A program made the translations under genes and the position numbers. From NCBI RefSeq assembly GCF_963678635.1, contig NW_026971191.1, positions 1 through 64,000 on the forward strand: a DNA stretch of 64,000 nt, read 5' to 3'. Under the pieces are notes generated by a model. That model was not told where the DNA came from. It saw only the letters and a program-made list of their open reading frames with translations, and searched no databases. Below, in pieces: positions 47,401-61,240 of the stretch; the stretch's first letter is position 1; each line of letters begins with the position of its first letter. Source of the stretch: Symsagittifera roscoffensis (Eukaryota; Xenacoelomorpha; Acoela; Convolutidae).

Positions 47401-49899
47401 TCTTATCACATGACCAGTCCCACTGATCAAAAACAAACAGTTTATCCTTTTAAATGAGGGACCCTATATTATCACTTAACCAGCCCCACTGACCAAAAAC
47501 AAACAGTTTATCCTTTTAAATGAGGGACCTTATCTTATCACTTAACCAGCCCCACTGACCAAAAACAAACAGTTTATCCTTTTAAATGAGGGACCCCATC
47601 TTATCACTTAACCAGCCCCACTCACCAAAAACAAACAGTTTATCCTTTTAAATGAGGGACCCTGTCTTATCACTTAACCAGCCCCACTGACCAAAAACAA
47701 ACAATTTATCCTTTTAAATGAGGGACCCTATCTTATCACTTAACCAGCCCCACTGACCAAAAACAAACAGTTTATCCTTTTAAATGAGGGACCCCATCTT
47801 ATCACTTAACCAGCCCCACTGACCAAAAACAAACAGTTTATCCTTTTAAATGAGGGACCCTATTTTATCACTTAACCAGCCCCACTGACCAAAAACAAAC
47901 AGTTCATCCTTTAAAATGAGGGACCCTATCTTATCACTCAACCAACCCCACTGACCAAAAACAAACAGTTCATCCTTTTAGATGAGGGACCCTATCTTAT
48001 CACTTAACCAGCCCCACTGACCAAAAACAAACAATTTATCCTTTTAAATGAGGGACCCTATCTTATCACTTAACCAGCCCCACTGACCAAAAACAAACAG
48101 TTTATCCTTTTAAATGAGGGACCCCATCTTATCACTTAACCAGCCCCACTGACCAAAAACAAACAGTTTATCCTTTTAAATGAGGGACCCTATTTTATCA
48201 CTTAACCAGCCCCACTGACCAAAAACAAACAGTTTATCCTTTTAAATGAGGGACCTTATCTTATCACTTAACCAGCCCCACTGACCAAAAACAAACAGTT
48301 TATCCTTTTAAATGAGGGACCCCATCTTATCACTTAACCAGCCCCACTGACCAAAAACAAACAGTTTACCCTTTTTAAATGAGGGACCCTGTCTTATCAC
48401 TTAACCAGCCCCACTGACCAAAAACAAACAATTTATCCTTTTAAATGAGGGACCCTATTTTATCACTTAACCAGCCCCACTGACCAAAAACAAACAGTTC
48501 ATCCTTTAAAATGAGGGACCCTATCTTATCACTCAACCAACCCCACCGACCAAAAACAAACAGTTTATCCTTTTAAATGAGGGACCCTATCTTATCACTT
48601 AACCAGCCCCACTGACCAAAAACAAACAATTTAACCTTCTAAATGAGGGACCCCATCTTATCACTTAACCAGCCCCACTGACCAAAAACAAACAGTTTAT
48701 CCCTTTAAATGAGGGACCCTATTTTATCACTTAACCAGCCCCACTGACCAAAAACAAACAGTTCATCCTTTAAAATGAGGGACCCTATCTTATCACTCAA
48801 CCAACCCAACTGACCAAAAACAAACAGTTCGTCCTTTTAGATGAGGGACCCTATCTTATCATTAATCAGCCCCACTGACCAAAAACAAAAAGTTTTCCTT
48901 TTAAATGAGGGACCCTATCTTATCGCTTAACCAGCCCCACTGACCAAAAACAAACAGTTTATCCTTTGAATTGAGGTACCCTATATTATCAGTTAACCAG
49001 CCCCCCTGACCAAAAACGAACAGTTTATCCTTTTAAATGAGGGACCCTATATTATCACTTAACCAGCCCCACTGACCAAAAACAAACAGTTTATCCTTTT
49101 AAATGAGGGACCCCATCTTATCACTTAACCAGCCCCACTGACCAAAAACAAACAGTTCATCCTTTTAAATGAGGGACCCTATCTTATCACTTAACCAGCC
49201 CCACTGACCAAAAATAAACAGTTTATCCTTTCAAATGAGGGACCATATCTTATCACTTAACCAGCCCAACTGACAAAAACCAAACAGTTTGTCCTTTTAA
49301 ATGAGGGACCCTATCTTATCACTTAACATGCCCCACTGACCAAAAACCAACAGATTATCCTTTTAAATGAGGGACCCTATATTATCACTTAACCAGCCCC
49401 ACTGATCAAAAACAAACAGTTTATCCTTTTAAATGAGGGACCCTATCTTATCACTTAACCAGCCCCACTGACCAAAAACCAACAGTTTATCCTTTCAAAT
49501 GAGGGACCCCATCTTATCACTTAACCAGCCCCACTGACCAAAAACAAACAGCTTATCCTTTTAAATGAGGGACCCTATCTTATCACTTAACCAGCCCCAC
49601 TGACCAAAAACAAACAGTTTATCCTTTTAAATGAGGGACCATATCTTATCACTTAAAAAAGCCCAACTGACAAAAAACAAACAGTTTATCCTTATAAATG
49701 AGGGACCCTATCTTATCACTTAACATGCCCCACTGACCAAAAACAAACAAATTATCATTTTAAATGAGGGACCCTATCTTATCACTTAACCATCCCCACT
49801 GACCAAAAACAAACAGTTTTTCCTTTTAAATGAGGGACCCTATCTTATCACTTAACCAGCCACACTGACCAAAAACAAACAGTTCATCCTTTGAAATGA

Positions 49900-52860
49900 G
49901 GGACCCTATATTATCACTTAACCTGAGGGACCCTATATTATCACTTAACCAGCCTCACTGATCAAAAACAAACAGTTTATCCTTTTAAATGAGGGACCAT
50001 ATCTTATCACTTAACTAGCCCAACTGACAAAAAACAAACAGTTTATCCTTTTGAATGAGGGACCCTATCTTATCACTTAACATGCCCCACTGACCAAAAA
50101 CAAACAGATTATCCTTTTAAATGAGGGACCCTATCTTATCACTTAACCAGCCACACTGACCAAAAACAAACAGTTCATCCTTTGAAATGAGGGACCCTAT
50201 ATTATCACTTAACCTGAGGGACCCTATATTATCACTTAACCAGCTTCACTGACCAAAAACAAACAGTTTATCCTTTTGAATGAGGGACCCTATCTTATCA
50301 CTTAACATGCCCCACTGACCAAAAACAAACAGATTATCCTTTTGAATGAGGGACCCTATCTTATCACTTAACCAGCCCCACTGACCAAAAACAAAAAGTT
50401 TATCCTTTCAAATGAGGGACCCCATCTTATCACTTAACCAGCCCCACTGACCAAAAACAAACAGTTTATCCTTTTAAATGAGGGACCATATCTTATCACT
50501 TAACCAGCCCAACTGACAAAAAACAAACAGTTTATCCTTATAAATGAGGGACCCCATCTTATCACTTAACATGCCCCACTGACCAAAAACAAACAGATTA
50601 TCATTTTAAATGAGGGACCCTATCTTATCACTTAACCAGCCCCACTGACCAAAAACAAACAGTTTTTCCTTTTAAATGAGGGACCCTATCTTATCACTTA
50701 ACTAGCCACACTGACCAAAAACAAACAGTTCATCCTTTGAAATGAGGGACCCTATATTATCACTTAACCAGCCTCACTGACCAAAAACAAACAGTTTATC
50801 CTTTTAAATGAGGGACCATATCTTATCACTTAACCAGCCCAACTGACAAAAAACAAACAGTTTATCCTTTTGAATGAAGGACCCTATCTTATCACTTAAC
50901 ATGCCCCACTGACCAAAAACAAAGAGATTATACTTTTAAATGAGGGACCCTATCTTATCACTTAACCAGCCCCACTGAACAAAAACAAAAAGTTTTTCCT
51001 TTTAAATGAGGGACCCTATCTTATCACTTAACCAGCCCCACTGACCAAAAACAAACAGTTTATCCTTTGAAATGAGGGACCCTATATTATCACTTAACCA
51101 GCCTCACTGACCAAAAACAAACAATTTATCCTTTTAAATGAGGGATCTTATCTTATCACTTAACCAGCCCCACTGACCAAAAACGAACAGTTTATCCTTT
51201 TAAAAGAGGGACCCTATATTATCACTTAACCAACCCCACTGACCAAAAACAAACAGTTCATCCTTTTAGATGAGGGACCCTATCTTATCACTTAACCAGC
51301 CCCACTGACCAAAAACAAAAAATTTTTCCTTTTAAATGAGGGACCCTATTTTATCACTTAACCAGCCCCACTGACCAAAAACAAATAGTTTATTCTTTGA
51401 AATGAGGGACCCTATATTATCACTTAACCAGCCTCACTGACCAAAAACAAACAATTTCTCCTTTTAAATGAGGGATCCTATCTTATCACTTAACCAGCCC
51501 CACTGACCAAAAACGAACAGTTTATCCTTTTAAATGAGGGACCCTATATTATCACTTAACCAGCCCCACTGACCAAAAACGAACAGTTTATCCTTTTAAA
51601 AGAGGGACCCTATATTATCACTTAACCAGCCACACTGACCAAAAACAAACAGTTCATCCTTTGAAATGAGGGACCCTATATTATCACTTAACCTGAGTGA
51701 CCCTATATTATCACTTAACCAGCCTCACTGACCAAAAACAAGTAGTTTATCCTTTTGAATGAGGGACCCTATCTTATCACTTAACATGCCCCACTGACCA
51801 AAAACAAACAGATTATCCTTTTAAATGAGGGACCCTATCTTATCACTTAACCAGCCCCACTGACCAAAAACAAAAAGTTTATCCTTTCAAATGAGGGACC
51901 CCATCTTATCACTTAACCAGCCCCACTGACCAAAAACAAACAGCTTATCCTTTTAAATGAGGGACCCTATCTTATCACTTAACCAGCCCCACTGACCAAA
52001 AACAAACAGTTTATCCTTTTAAATGAGGGACCATATCTTATCACTTAACCAGCCCAACTGACAAAAAACAAACAGTTTATCCTTATAAATGAGGGACCCC
52101 ATCTTATCACTTAACATGCCCCACTGACCAAAAACAAACAGATTATCATTTTAAATGAGGGACCCTATCTTATCACTTAACCAGCCCCACTGACCAAAAA
52201 CAAACAGTTTTTCCTTTTAAATGAGGGACCCTATCTTATCACTTAACCAGCCACACTGACCAAAAACAAACAGTTCATCCTTTGAAATGAGGGACCCTAT
52301 ATTATCACTTAACCTGAGGGACCCTATATTATCACTTAACCAGCCTCACTGACCAAAAACAAACAGTTTATCCTTTAAATGAGGGACCATATCTTATCAC
52401 TTAACCAGCCCAACTGACAAAAAACAAACAGTTTATCCTTTTGAATGAAGGACCCTATCTTATCACTTAACATGCCCCACTGACCAAAAACAAACAGATT
52501 ATCCTTTTAAATGAGGGACCCTATCTTATCACTTAACCAGCCCCACTGACCAAAAACAAAAAGTTTTTCCTTTTAAATGAGGGACCCTATCTTATCACTT
52601 AACCAGCCCCACTGACCAAAAACAAACAGTTTATCCTTTGAAATGAGGGACCCTATATTATCACTTAACCAGCCTCACTGACCAAAAACAAACAATTTAT
52701 CCTTTTAAATGAGGGATCTTATCTTATCACTTAACCAGCCCCACTGACCAAAAACGAACAGTTTATCCTTTTAAAAGAGGGACCCTATATTATCACTTAA
52801 CCAAACCCACTGACCAAAAACAAACAGTTCATCCTTTTAGATGAGGGACCCTATCTTATC
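49900..52860. repeat. Satellite blocks sharing a deletion-junction monomer
   Basis: A truncated monomer, CACTTAACCTGAGGGACC, in which the stretch from CAGCCCC to TTTAAA is missing, occurs at about 49921, 50212 and 52312, with a one-base variant (CTGAGTGACC) at 51691. A separate marker, GGATCTTATC, is at 51143 and 52714, 1571 bp apart. That is not a multiple of 66, because the interval includes the truncated unit. The same deletion has thus been copied several times within large duplicated blocks. Confidence 0.82.
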
Positions 52861-53330
52861 ACTTAACCAGCCCCACTGACCAAAAACAAAAAATTATTCC
52901 TTTTAAATGAGGGACCCTATCTTATCACTTAACCAGCCCCACTGACCAAAAACAAACAGTTTATTCTTTAAAATGAGGGACCCTATATTATCACTTAACC
53001 AGCCTCACTGACCAAAAACAAACAATTTCTCCTTTTAAATGAGGGATCCTATCTTATCACTTAACCAGCCCCACTGACCAAAAACGAACAGTTTATCCTT
53101 TTAAATGAGGGACCCTATATTATCACTTAACCAGCCCCACTGACCAAAAACAAACAGTTTATCCTTTTAAATGAGACCCTATCTTATCACTTAACCAGCC
53201 CGGCTGACCAAAAACAAACAGTTTATCCTTTTAAATAAGGGAACCCATCTTATCACTTAACCAGCCCCACTGACCAAAAACAAACAGTTTATCCTTTTAA
53301 ATGAGGGACTCTATCTTATCACTTAACCAG

Positions 53331-56300
53331 CCTAACTGACAAAAAAACAAACAGTTTATCCTTTTAAATGAGGGACCCTATCTTACCACTTAACCAGCCC
53401 CACTGACCAAAAACAAACAGTTTGTCCTTTTAAATGAGGGACCCTATCTTATCACTTAACCAGCCCTACTGACCAAAAACAAACAGTTTATCCTTTCAAA
53501 TGAGGGACGCTATCTTATCACTTAACCAGCCCCACTGATCAAAAACAAACAGTTTATCCTTTTAAAGAGTGACCCTATCTTATCACTTAATCAGCCCCAC
53601 CGACTGAAAACAAACAGTTTGTCCTTTTAAATGAGGGACCCTATCTTATCACTTAACCAGCCCCACTGACCAAAAACAAACAGTTTATCCTTTTAAATGA
53701 GGGACCCTATCTTATTTCTTAATCAGCCCCACCGACCAAAAACAAACAGTTTATCCTTTTAAATGAGGGACCCTATCTTATCACTTAACCAGCCCCACTG
53801 ACCAAAAACAAACAATTTAACCTTCTAAATGAGGGACCCCATCTTATCACTTAACCAGCCCCACTGACCAAAAACAAACAGTTTATCCTTTTAAATGAGG
53901 GACCCTATCTTATCACTTAACCAGCCCCACTGACCGAAAACAAACAGTTTATCCTTTTAAATGAGGGACCCTATCTTATCACTTAACCAGCCCCAATGAC
54001 CAAAAACAAACAGTTTATCCTTTTAAATGAGGGACCCTATCTTATCACTTAACCAGCCCCACTGACCAAAAACAAACAGTTTATCCTTTTAAATTAGGGA
54101 CCCTATCTTATCACTTAACCAGCCCCACTGACCAAAAACAAACAGTTTATCCTTTTAAATAAGGGACCCTATCTTATCACTTACCCATCCCCACTGACCA
54201 AAAACAAACAGTTTATCCTTTTAAATGAGGGAGCCCATCTTATCACTTAACCAGCCCTACTGACCAAAAACAAACAGTTTATTCTTTTAAATGAGAGACC
54301 CTATCTTATCACTTAAACAGCCCCACTGACCAAAAACAAACAGTTTATCCTTCTAAATGAGGGACCCCTTATTATCAATTAACCAGCCCCACTGACCAAA
54401 AACAAACAGTTTATCCTTTTAAATGAGGGACCCTAACTTATCACTTAACCAGCCCCACTGACCAAAAACAAACAGTTTATCCTTTTAAATGAGAGACCCT
54501 ATCTTATCACTTAACCAGCCCCACTGACCAAAAACAAACAGTTTATCTATTTAAATGAGTGACCCTATCTTATCACTTAACCAGCCCCACTAACCAAAAA
54601 CAAGCAGTTTATCCTTTTAAATGAGGGACCCTATCTTATCACTTAACCAGTCCCACTGACCAAAAACAAACAATTTATCCTTTGAAATGAGGGACCCTAT
54701 CTTATCACTTAACCAGTCCCACTGACCAAAAACAAACAATTTATCCTTTGAAATAAGGGACCCCATCTTATCACTTAACCAGCCCCACTGACCAAAAACA
54801 AACAGTTTATCCTTTCAAATGAGGGACTCTATCTTATCACTTAACCAGCCTAACTGACAAAAAAACAAACAGTTTATCCTTTTAAATGAGGGACCCTATC
54901 TTACCACTTATACAGCCCCACTGACCAAAAACAAACAGTTTATCCTTTTAAATGAGGGACCCTATCTTATCACTTAACCAGCCCCACTGACCAAAAACAA
55001 ACAGTTTATCCTTTCAAATGAGGGACGCTATCTTATCACTTAACCAGCCCCACTGATCAAAAACAAACAGTTTATCCTTTTAAAGAGCGACCCTATCTTA
55101 TCACTTAACCAGCCCCACTGACTGAAAACAAACAGTTTGTCCTTTTAAATGAGGGACCCTATCTTATCACTTAACCAGCCCCACTGGCCAAAAACAAACA
55201 GTTTATCCTTTTAAATGAGGGACCCTATCTTATTTCTTAATCAGCCCCACCGACCAAAAACAAACAGTTTATCCTTTTAAATGAGGGACCCTATCTTATC
55301 ACTTAACCAGCCCCACTGACCAAAAACAAACAATTTAACCTTCTAAATGAGGGACCCCATCTTATCACTTAACCAGCCCCACTGACCAAAAACAAACAGT
55401 TTATCCTTTTAAATGAGGGACCCTATCTTATCACTTAACCAGCCCCACTGGCCAAAATCAAACAGTTTATCCTTTTAAATGAGGGACCCTATCTTATCAC
55501 TTAACCAGCCCCACTGACCAAAAACAAACAGTTTATCCTTTTAAATTAGGGACCCTATCTTATCACTTAACCAGCCCCACTGACCAAAAACAAACAGTTT
55601 ATCCTTTTAAATGAGGGACCCTATCTTATCACTTACCCATCCCCACTGACCAAAAACAAACAGTTTATCCTTTTAACTGAGGGACCCCATCTTATCACTT
55701 AACCAGCCCCACTGACCAAAAACAAACAGTTCATTCTTTTAAATGAGACACCCTATCTTATCACTTAAACAGCTCCACTGACCAAAAACAAACAGTTTAT
55801 CCTTCTAAATGAGGGACCCCATATTATCAATTAACCAGCCCCACTGACCAAAAACAAACAGTTTATCCTTTTAAATGAGGGACCCTAACTTATCACTTAA
55901 CCAGCCCCACTGACCAAAAACAAACAGTTTATCCTTTTAAATGAGAGACCCTATCTTATCACTTAACCAGCCCCACTGACCAAAAACAAACAGTTTATCT
56001 ATTTAAATGAGTGACCCTATCTTATCACTTAACCAGCCCCACTAAGCAAAAACAAGCAGTTTATCCTTTTAAATGAGGGACCCTATCTTATCACTTAACC
56101 AGTCCCACTGACCAAAAACAAACAATATATCCTTTGAAATGAGGGACCCTATCTTATCACTTAACCAGCCCCACTGACCAAAAACAAACAGTTTATCTTT
56201 TTAAATGAGGGAACCTATCTTATCACTTAACCAGCCCCACTGACCAAAAACAAACAGTTTATCCTTTTGAATGAGGGACCCCATCTTATCACTTAACCAG

Positions 56301-56366
56301 CCCCACTGACCAAAAACAAACAGTTTATCCTTTTAAATGAGGGACCCTATCTTATCACTTACCCAT
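53331..56366. repeat. 1518-bp (23-monomer) tandem duplication
   Basis: CCTAACTGACAAAAAAAC occurs at 53331 and 54849, exactly 1518 bp (23 monomers) apart. Variants such as GACTGAAAACAAACAG, TTATTTCTTAATCAGCC and TTACCCATCCCC follow in order in both copies. Confidence 0.85.
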
Positions 56367-57090
56367 CCCCACTGACCAAAAACAAACAGTTTATCCTTTT
56401 AACTGAGGGACCCCATCTTATCACTTAACCAGCCCCACTGACCAAAAACAAACAGTTCATTCTTTTAAATGAGACACCCTATCTTATCACTTAAACAGCT
56501 CCACTGACCAAAAACAAACAGTTTATCCTTCTAAATGAGGGACCCCATATTATCAATTAACCAGCCCCACTGACCAAAAACAAACAGTTTATCCTTTTAA
56601 ATGAGGGACCCTAACTTATCACTTAACCAGCCCCACTGACCAAAAACAAACAGTTTATCCTTTTAAATGAGAGACCCTATCTTATCACTTAACCAGCCCC
56701 ACTGACCAAAAACAAACAGTTTATCTATTTAAATGAGTGACCCTATCTTATCACTTAACCAGCCCCACTAAACAAAAACAAGCAGTTTATCCTTTTAAAT
56801 GAGGGACCCTATCTTATCACTTAACCAGTCCCACTGACCAAAAACAAACAATATATCCTTTGAAATGAGGGACCCTATCTTATCACTTAACCAGCCCCAC
56901 TGACCAAAAACAAACAGTTTATCTTTTTAAATGAGGGAACCTATCTTATCACTTAACCAACCCCACTGACCAAAAACAAACAGTTTATCCTTTTGAATGA
57001 GGGACCCCATCTTATCACTTAACCAGCCCCACTGACCAAAAACAAAGAGTTTATTCTTTTAAATGAGAGACCCCATCTTATCACTTAACC
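55640..57090. repeat. 726-bp (11-monomer) tandem duplication
   Basis: GAGACACCCTATC is at 55745 and 56471, 726 bp apart, flanked in both places by AACTGAGGGACCCC upstream and CATATTATCAATTAACC downstream. It overlaps the right part of the 1518-bp duplication, so amplification occurred in more than one round. Confidence 0.85.
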
Positions 57091-59689
57091 AACCCCACTG
57101 ACCAAAAACAAATAGTTTATCCTTTTAAATGAGGGACCCTATCTTATCGCTTAACCAGTCCCACTGACCAAAAACAAACAGTTTATCCTTTTAAATGAGG
57201 GACCCTATCTTATCACTTAACCAGCCCCACTGACCAAAAACAAACAGTTTATTCTTTTAAATGAGGGACCCCATCTTATCACTTAACCAGCCCCACTGAC
57301 CAAAAACAAACAATTTATCCTTTTAAATGAGGGACCCTATCTTATCACTTAACCAGCCCCACTGACCAAAAACAAACAGTTTAGCTTTTTAAATGAGGGA
57401 CCCTATCTTATCACTTAACCAGCCCCACAGACCACAAACAATTAGTTTATTCTTTTAAATGAGAGACCCCATCTTATCACTTAACCAGCCCCACTGACCA
57501 AAAACAAACAGTTTATCCTTCTAAATGAGGGACCCAATATTATCACTTAACCAGCCCCACTGACCAAAAACAAACAGTTTATCCTTTTAAATGAGGGACC
57601 CTATCTTATCACTTAACCAGCCCCACTGACCAAAAACAAACAGTTTATCCTTTTAAATGAGGGACCCTATCTTATCACTTAATCACACCCACTGACCAAA
57701 AACAAACAGTTTATCCTTTTAAATGAGTGACCCTATCTTATCACTTAACCAGCCCCACTGACCAAAAACAAACAGTTTATCCTTTTAAATGAGGGACCCT
57801 ATCTTATCACTTAACCAGCCCCACTGACCAGAAACAAACACATTATCCTTTTAAATGAGGGACCCTATCTTATCACTTAACCAACCCCACTGACCAAAAA
57901 TAAACAGTTTATCCTTTTAAATGGAGGACCCTATCTTATCACTTAACAAGCCCCACTGACCAAAAACAAACAGTTTATCCTTTTAAATGAGGGACCCCAT
58001 CTTATCACTTAACCAGCCCCACTGACCAAAAACAAACAATTTATTCTTTTAAATGAGAAACCCCATCTCATCACTTAACCATCCCCACTGACCAAAAACA
58101 AACAGTTTATCCTTTTAAATGAGGGACCCTATCTCATCACTTAACCAGCCCCACTGACCAAAAACAAACAGTTTATCCTTTTAAATGAGGGACCCTATCT
58201 TATCACTTAACCAGGCCCACTGATCAAAAACAAACAGTTTATCCTTTTAAATGAGGGACCCCATCTTATCATTAACCAGCCCCACTGACCAAAAACAAAC
58301 AATTTATCCTTTTAAATGAGGGACCCAATCTTATCACTTAACCAGCCCCACTGACCAAAAACAAACAGTTTATCTTTTTAAATGAGGGACCCTATCTTAT
58401 CACTTAACCAGCCCCAATGACCAAAAACAAACAGTTTATCCTTTTAAATGAGTGACCCTTTCTTATCACTTAACCAGCCCAGCTGACCAAAAACAAACAG
58501 TTTATCCTTTTAAATGAGGGACCCTATCTTATCACTTAACCAGCCCCACTGACCAAAAACAAACAGTTTCTCCTTTTAAATGAGGGACCCTATCTTATCA
58601 CTTAACCAGCCCCACTGACCAAAAACAAACAGTTCATCCTTATAAATGAAGGACCCTATCTTATCACATAACCAGCCCCACTGACCAAAAACAAACAGTT
58701 TATCCTTTTAAATGAGGGACCCCATCTTATCACTTAACCAGCCCCACTGACCAAAAACAAATAGTTTATTCTTTTAAATGAGAGACCCCATCTTATCACT
58801 TAACCAGCCCCACTGACCAAAAAAAACAGTTTATCCTTTTAAATGAGGGACCCTATCTGATCACTTAACCAGCCCCACTGACCAAAAACAAACAGTTTAT
58901 CCTTTTAAATGAGGGACCCTATCTTATCACTTAACCAGCCCCACTGACCAAAAACAAACAGTTCATCCTTTTAAATGAGGGACCCCATCTTATCACACAA
59001 CCAGCTCCACTGACCAAAAACAAACAGTTTATCCTTTTAAATGAGGGCCCCATCTTATCACTTAACCAGCCCCACTGACCAAAAACAAACAGTTTATTCT
59101 TTTAATTGAGAGACCCCATCTTATCACTTAACCAGTCCCACTGACCAAAAAAAAACAAACAGTTTATCCTTTTAAATGAGAGACCTTATCTTATCACTTA
59201 ACCAGCCCCACTGACCAAAAACAAACAGTTTATCCCTTTAAATGAGGGGCCTATCTTATCACTTAACCAGCCCCACTGACCAAAAACAAACAGTTTATCC
59301 TTTTTAATGAGGGACCCCATCTTATCACATAACCAGCCCCACTGATCAAAAACAAACAATTTATCCTTTTAAATGAGGGACCCTATCTTATCACTTAACC
59401 AGCCCCACTGACCAAAAACCAACAGTTTATCCTTATAAATTAGGGACCCTATCTTATCACTTAACCAGCCACACTGACCAAAAACAAACAGTTTATCCTT
59501 TTAAATGAGGGACCCTATCTAATCACTTAACCAGCCCCACTGACCAAAAACAAACAGTTTATCCTTTTAAATGAGTGACCCTATCTTATCACTTAACCAG
59601 CCCCACTGACCAAAAACAAACAGTTTATCCTTTTAAATGAGGGACCCTATCTTATCACTTAAATAGCCCCACTGACCAAAAACAAACAG

Positions 59690-61240
59690 TTTATCCTTTG
59701 AAATGAGGGACCCTATCTTATCACTTAACCAGCCCCACTGACCAAAAACAAACAGTTTATCCTTTTAAATGAGGGACCCTATCTTATCACTTAACCAGCC
59801 CCACTGACTAAAAACAAACAGTTTATCCTTTGAAATGAGGGACCCTATCTTATCACTTAACCAGCCCCACTGACCAAAAACAAACAGTTTATCCTTTTAA
59901 ATGAGGGACCCTATCTTATCACTTAAATAGCCCCACTGACCAAAAACAAACAGTTTATCCTTTTAAATGAGGGACCCTATCTTATCACTTAACCAGCCCC
60001 ACTGACCAAAAAACAAACAGTTTATTCTTCTAAATGAGGGACCCATCTTAACACTTAACTAGCCCCACTGACCAAAAACAAACAGTTTATCCTTTTAAAT
60101 GAGGGACCCTATCTTATCACTTAACCAGCCTCACTGACCAAAAACAAACAGTTTATCCTTTTAAATGAGGGACCCTATCTTATCACTTAACCAGCCCCAC
60201 TGACCAAAAACAAACAGTTTATCCTTTTAAATGAGGTACCCTATCTTATCACTTAACCAGCCCTACTGACCAAAAACAAACAGTTTATCCTTCTAAATTA
60301 GGGACCCTATCTTATCACTTAACCAGCCCCACTGACCAAAAACAAATAGTTTATCCTTTTAAATGAGGGAGCCTATCTTATCACTTAACCAGCCCCACTG
60401 ACCAAAAACAAACAGTTTATCCTTTTAAATGAGGGACCCTATCTTCTCACTTAACCCGCCCCACTGACCAAAAACAAACAGTTTATCCTTTTAAATGAGG
60501 GACCCTATCTTATCACTTAACCAGCCCCACTGACTAAAAACAAACAGTTTATCCTTTGAAATGAGGGACCCTATCTTATCACTTAACCAGCCCCACTGAC
60601 CAAAAACAAACAGTTTATCCTTTTAAATGAGGGACCCTATCTTATCACTTAAATAGCCCCACTGACCAAAAACAAACAGTTTATCCTTTTAAATGAGGGA
60701 CCCTATCTTATCACTTAACCAGCCCCACTGACCAAAAAACAAACAGTTTATTCTTCTAAATGAGGGACCCATCTTAACACTTAACTAGCCACACTGACCA
60801 AAAACAAACAGTTTATCCTTTTAAATGAGGGACCCTATATTATCACTTAACCAGCCCCACTGACCAAAAACAAACAGTTTATCCTTTTAAATGAGGGACC
60901 CTATCTTATCACTTAACCAGCCCCACTGACCAAAAACAAACAGTTTATCCTTTTAAATGAGGTACCCTATCTTATCACTTAACCAGCCCTACTGACCAAA
61001 AACAAACAGTTTATCCTTCTAAATTAGGGACCCTATCTTATCACTTAACCAGCCCCACTGACCAAAAACAAACAGTTTATCCTTTTAAATGAGGGAATCT
61101 ATCTTATCACTTAACCAGCAGCCCCACTGACCAAAAACAAACAGTTTATCCTTTTAAATGAGGGACCCTATCTTCTCACTTAACCCGCCCCACTGACCAA
61201 AAACAAACAGTTTATCCTTTTAATGAGGGACCCTATCTTA
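59690..61240. repeat. Second 726-bp (11-monomer) tandem duplication
   Basis: The variant ACCCATCTTAACACTTAACTAG lies at 60041 and 60767, 726 bp apart. Both are preceded by an AAATAGCCCC monomer and followed by GGTACCCTATC and CTAAATTAGGG monomers. The unit length is the same as at 55.6-57.1 kb but the marker set differs. Confidence 0.85.
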
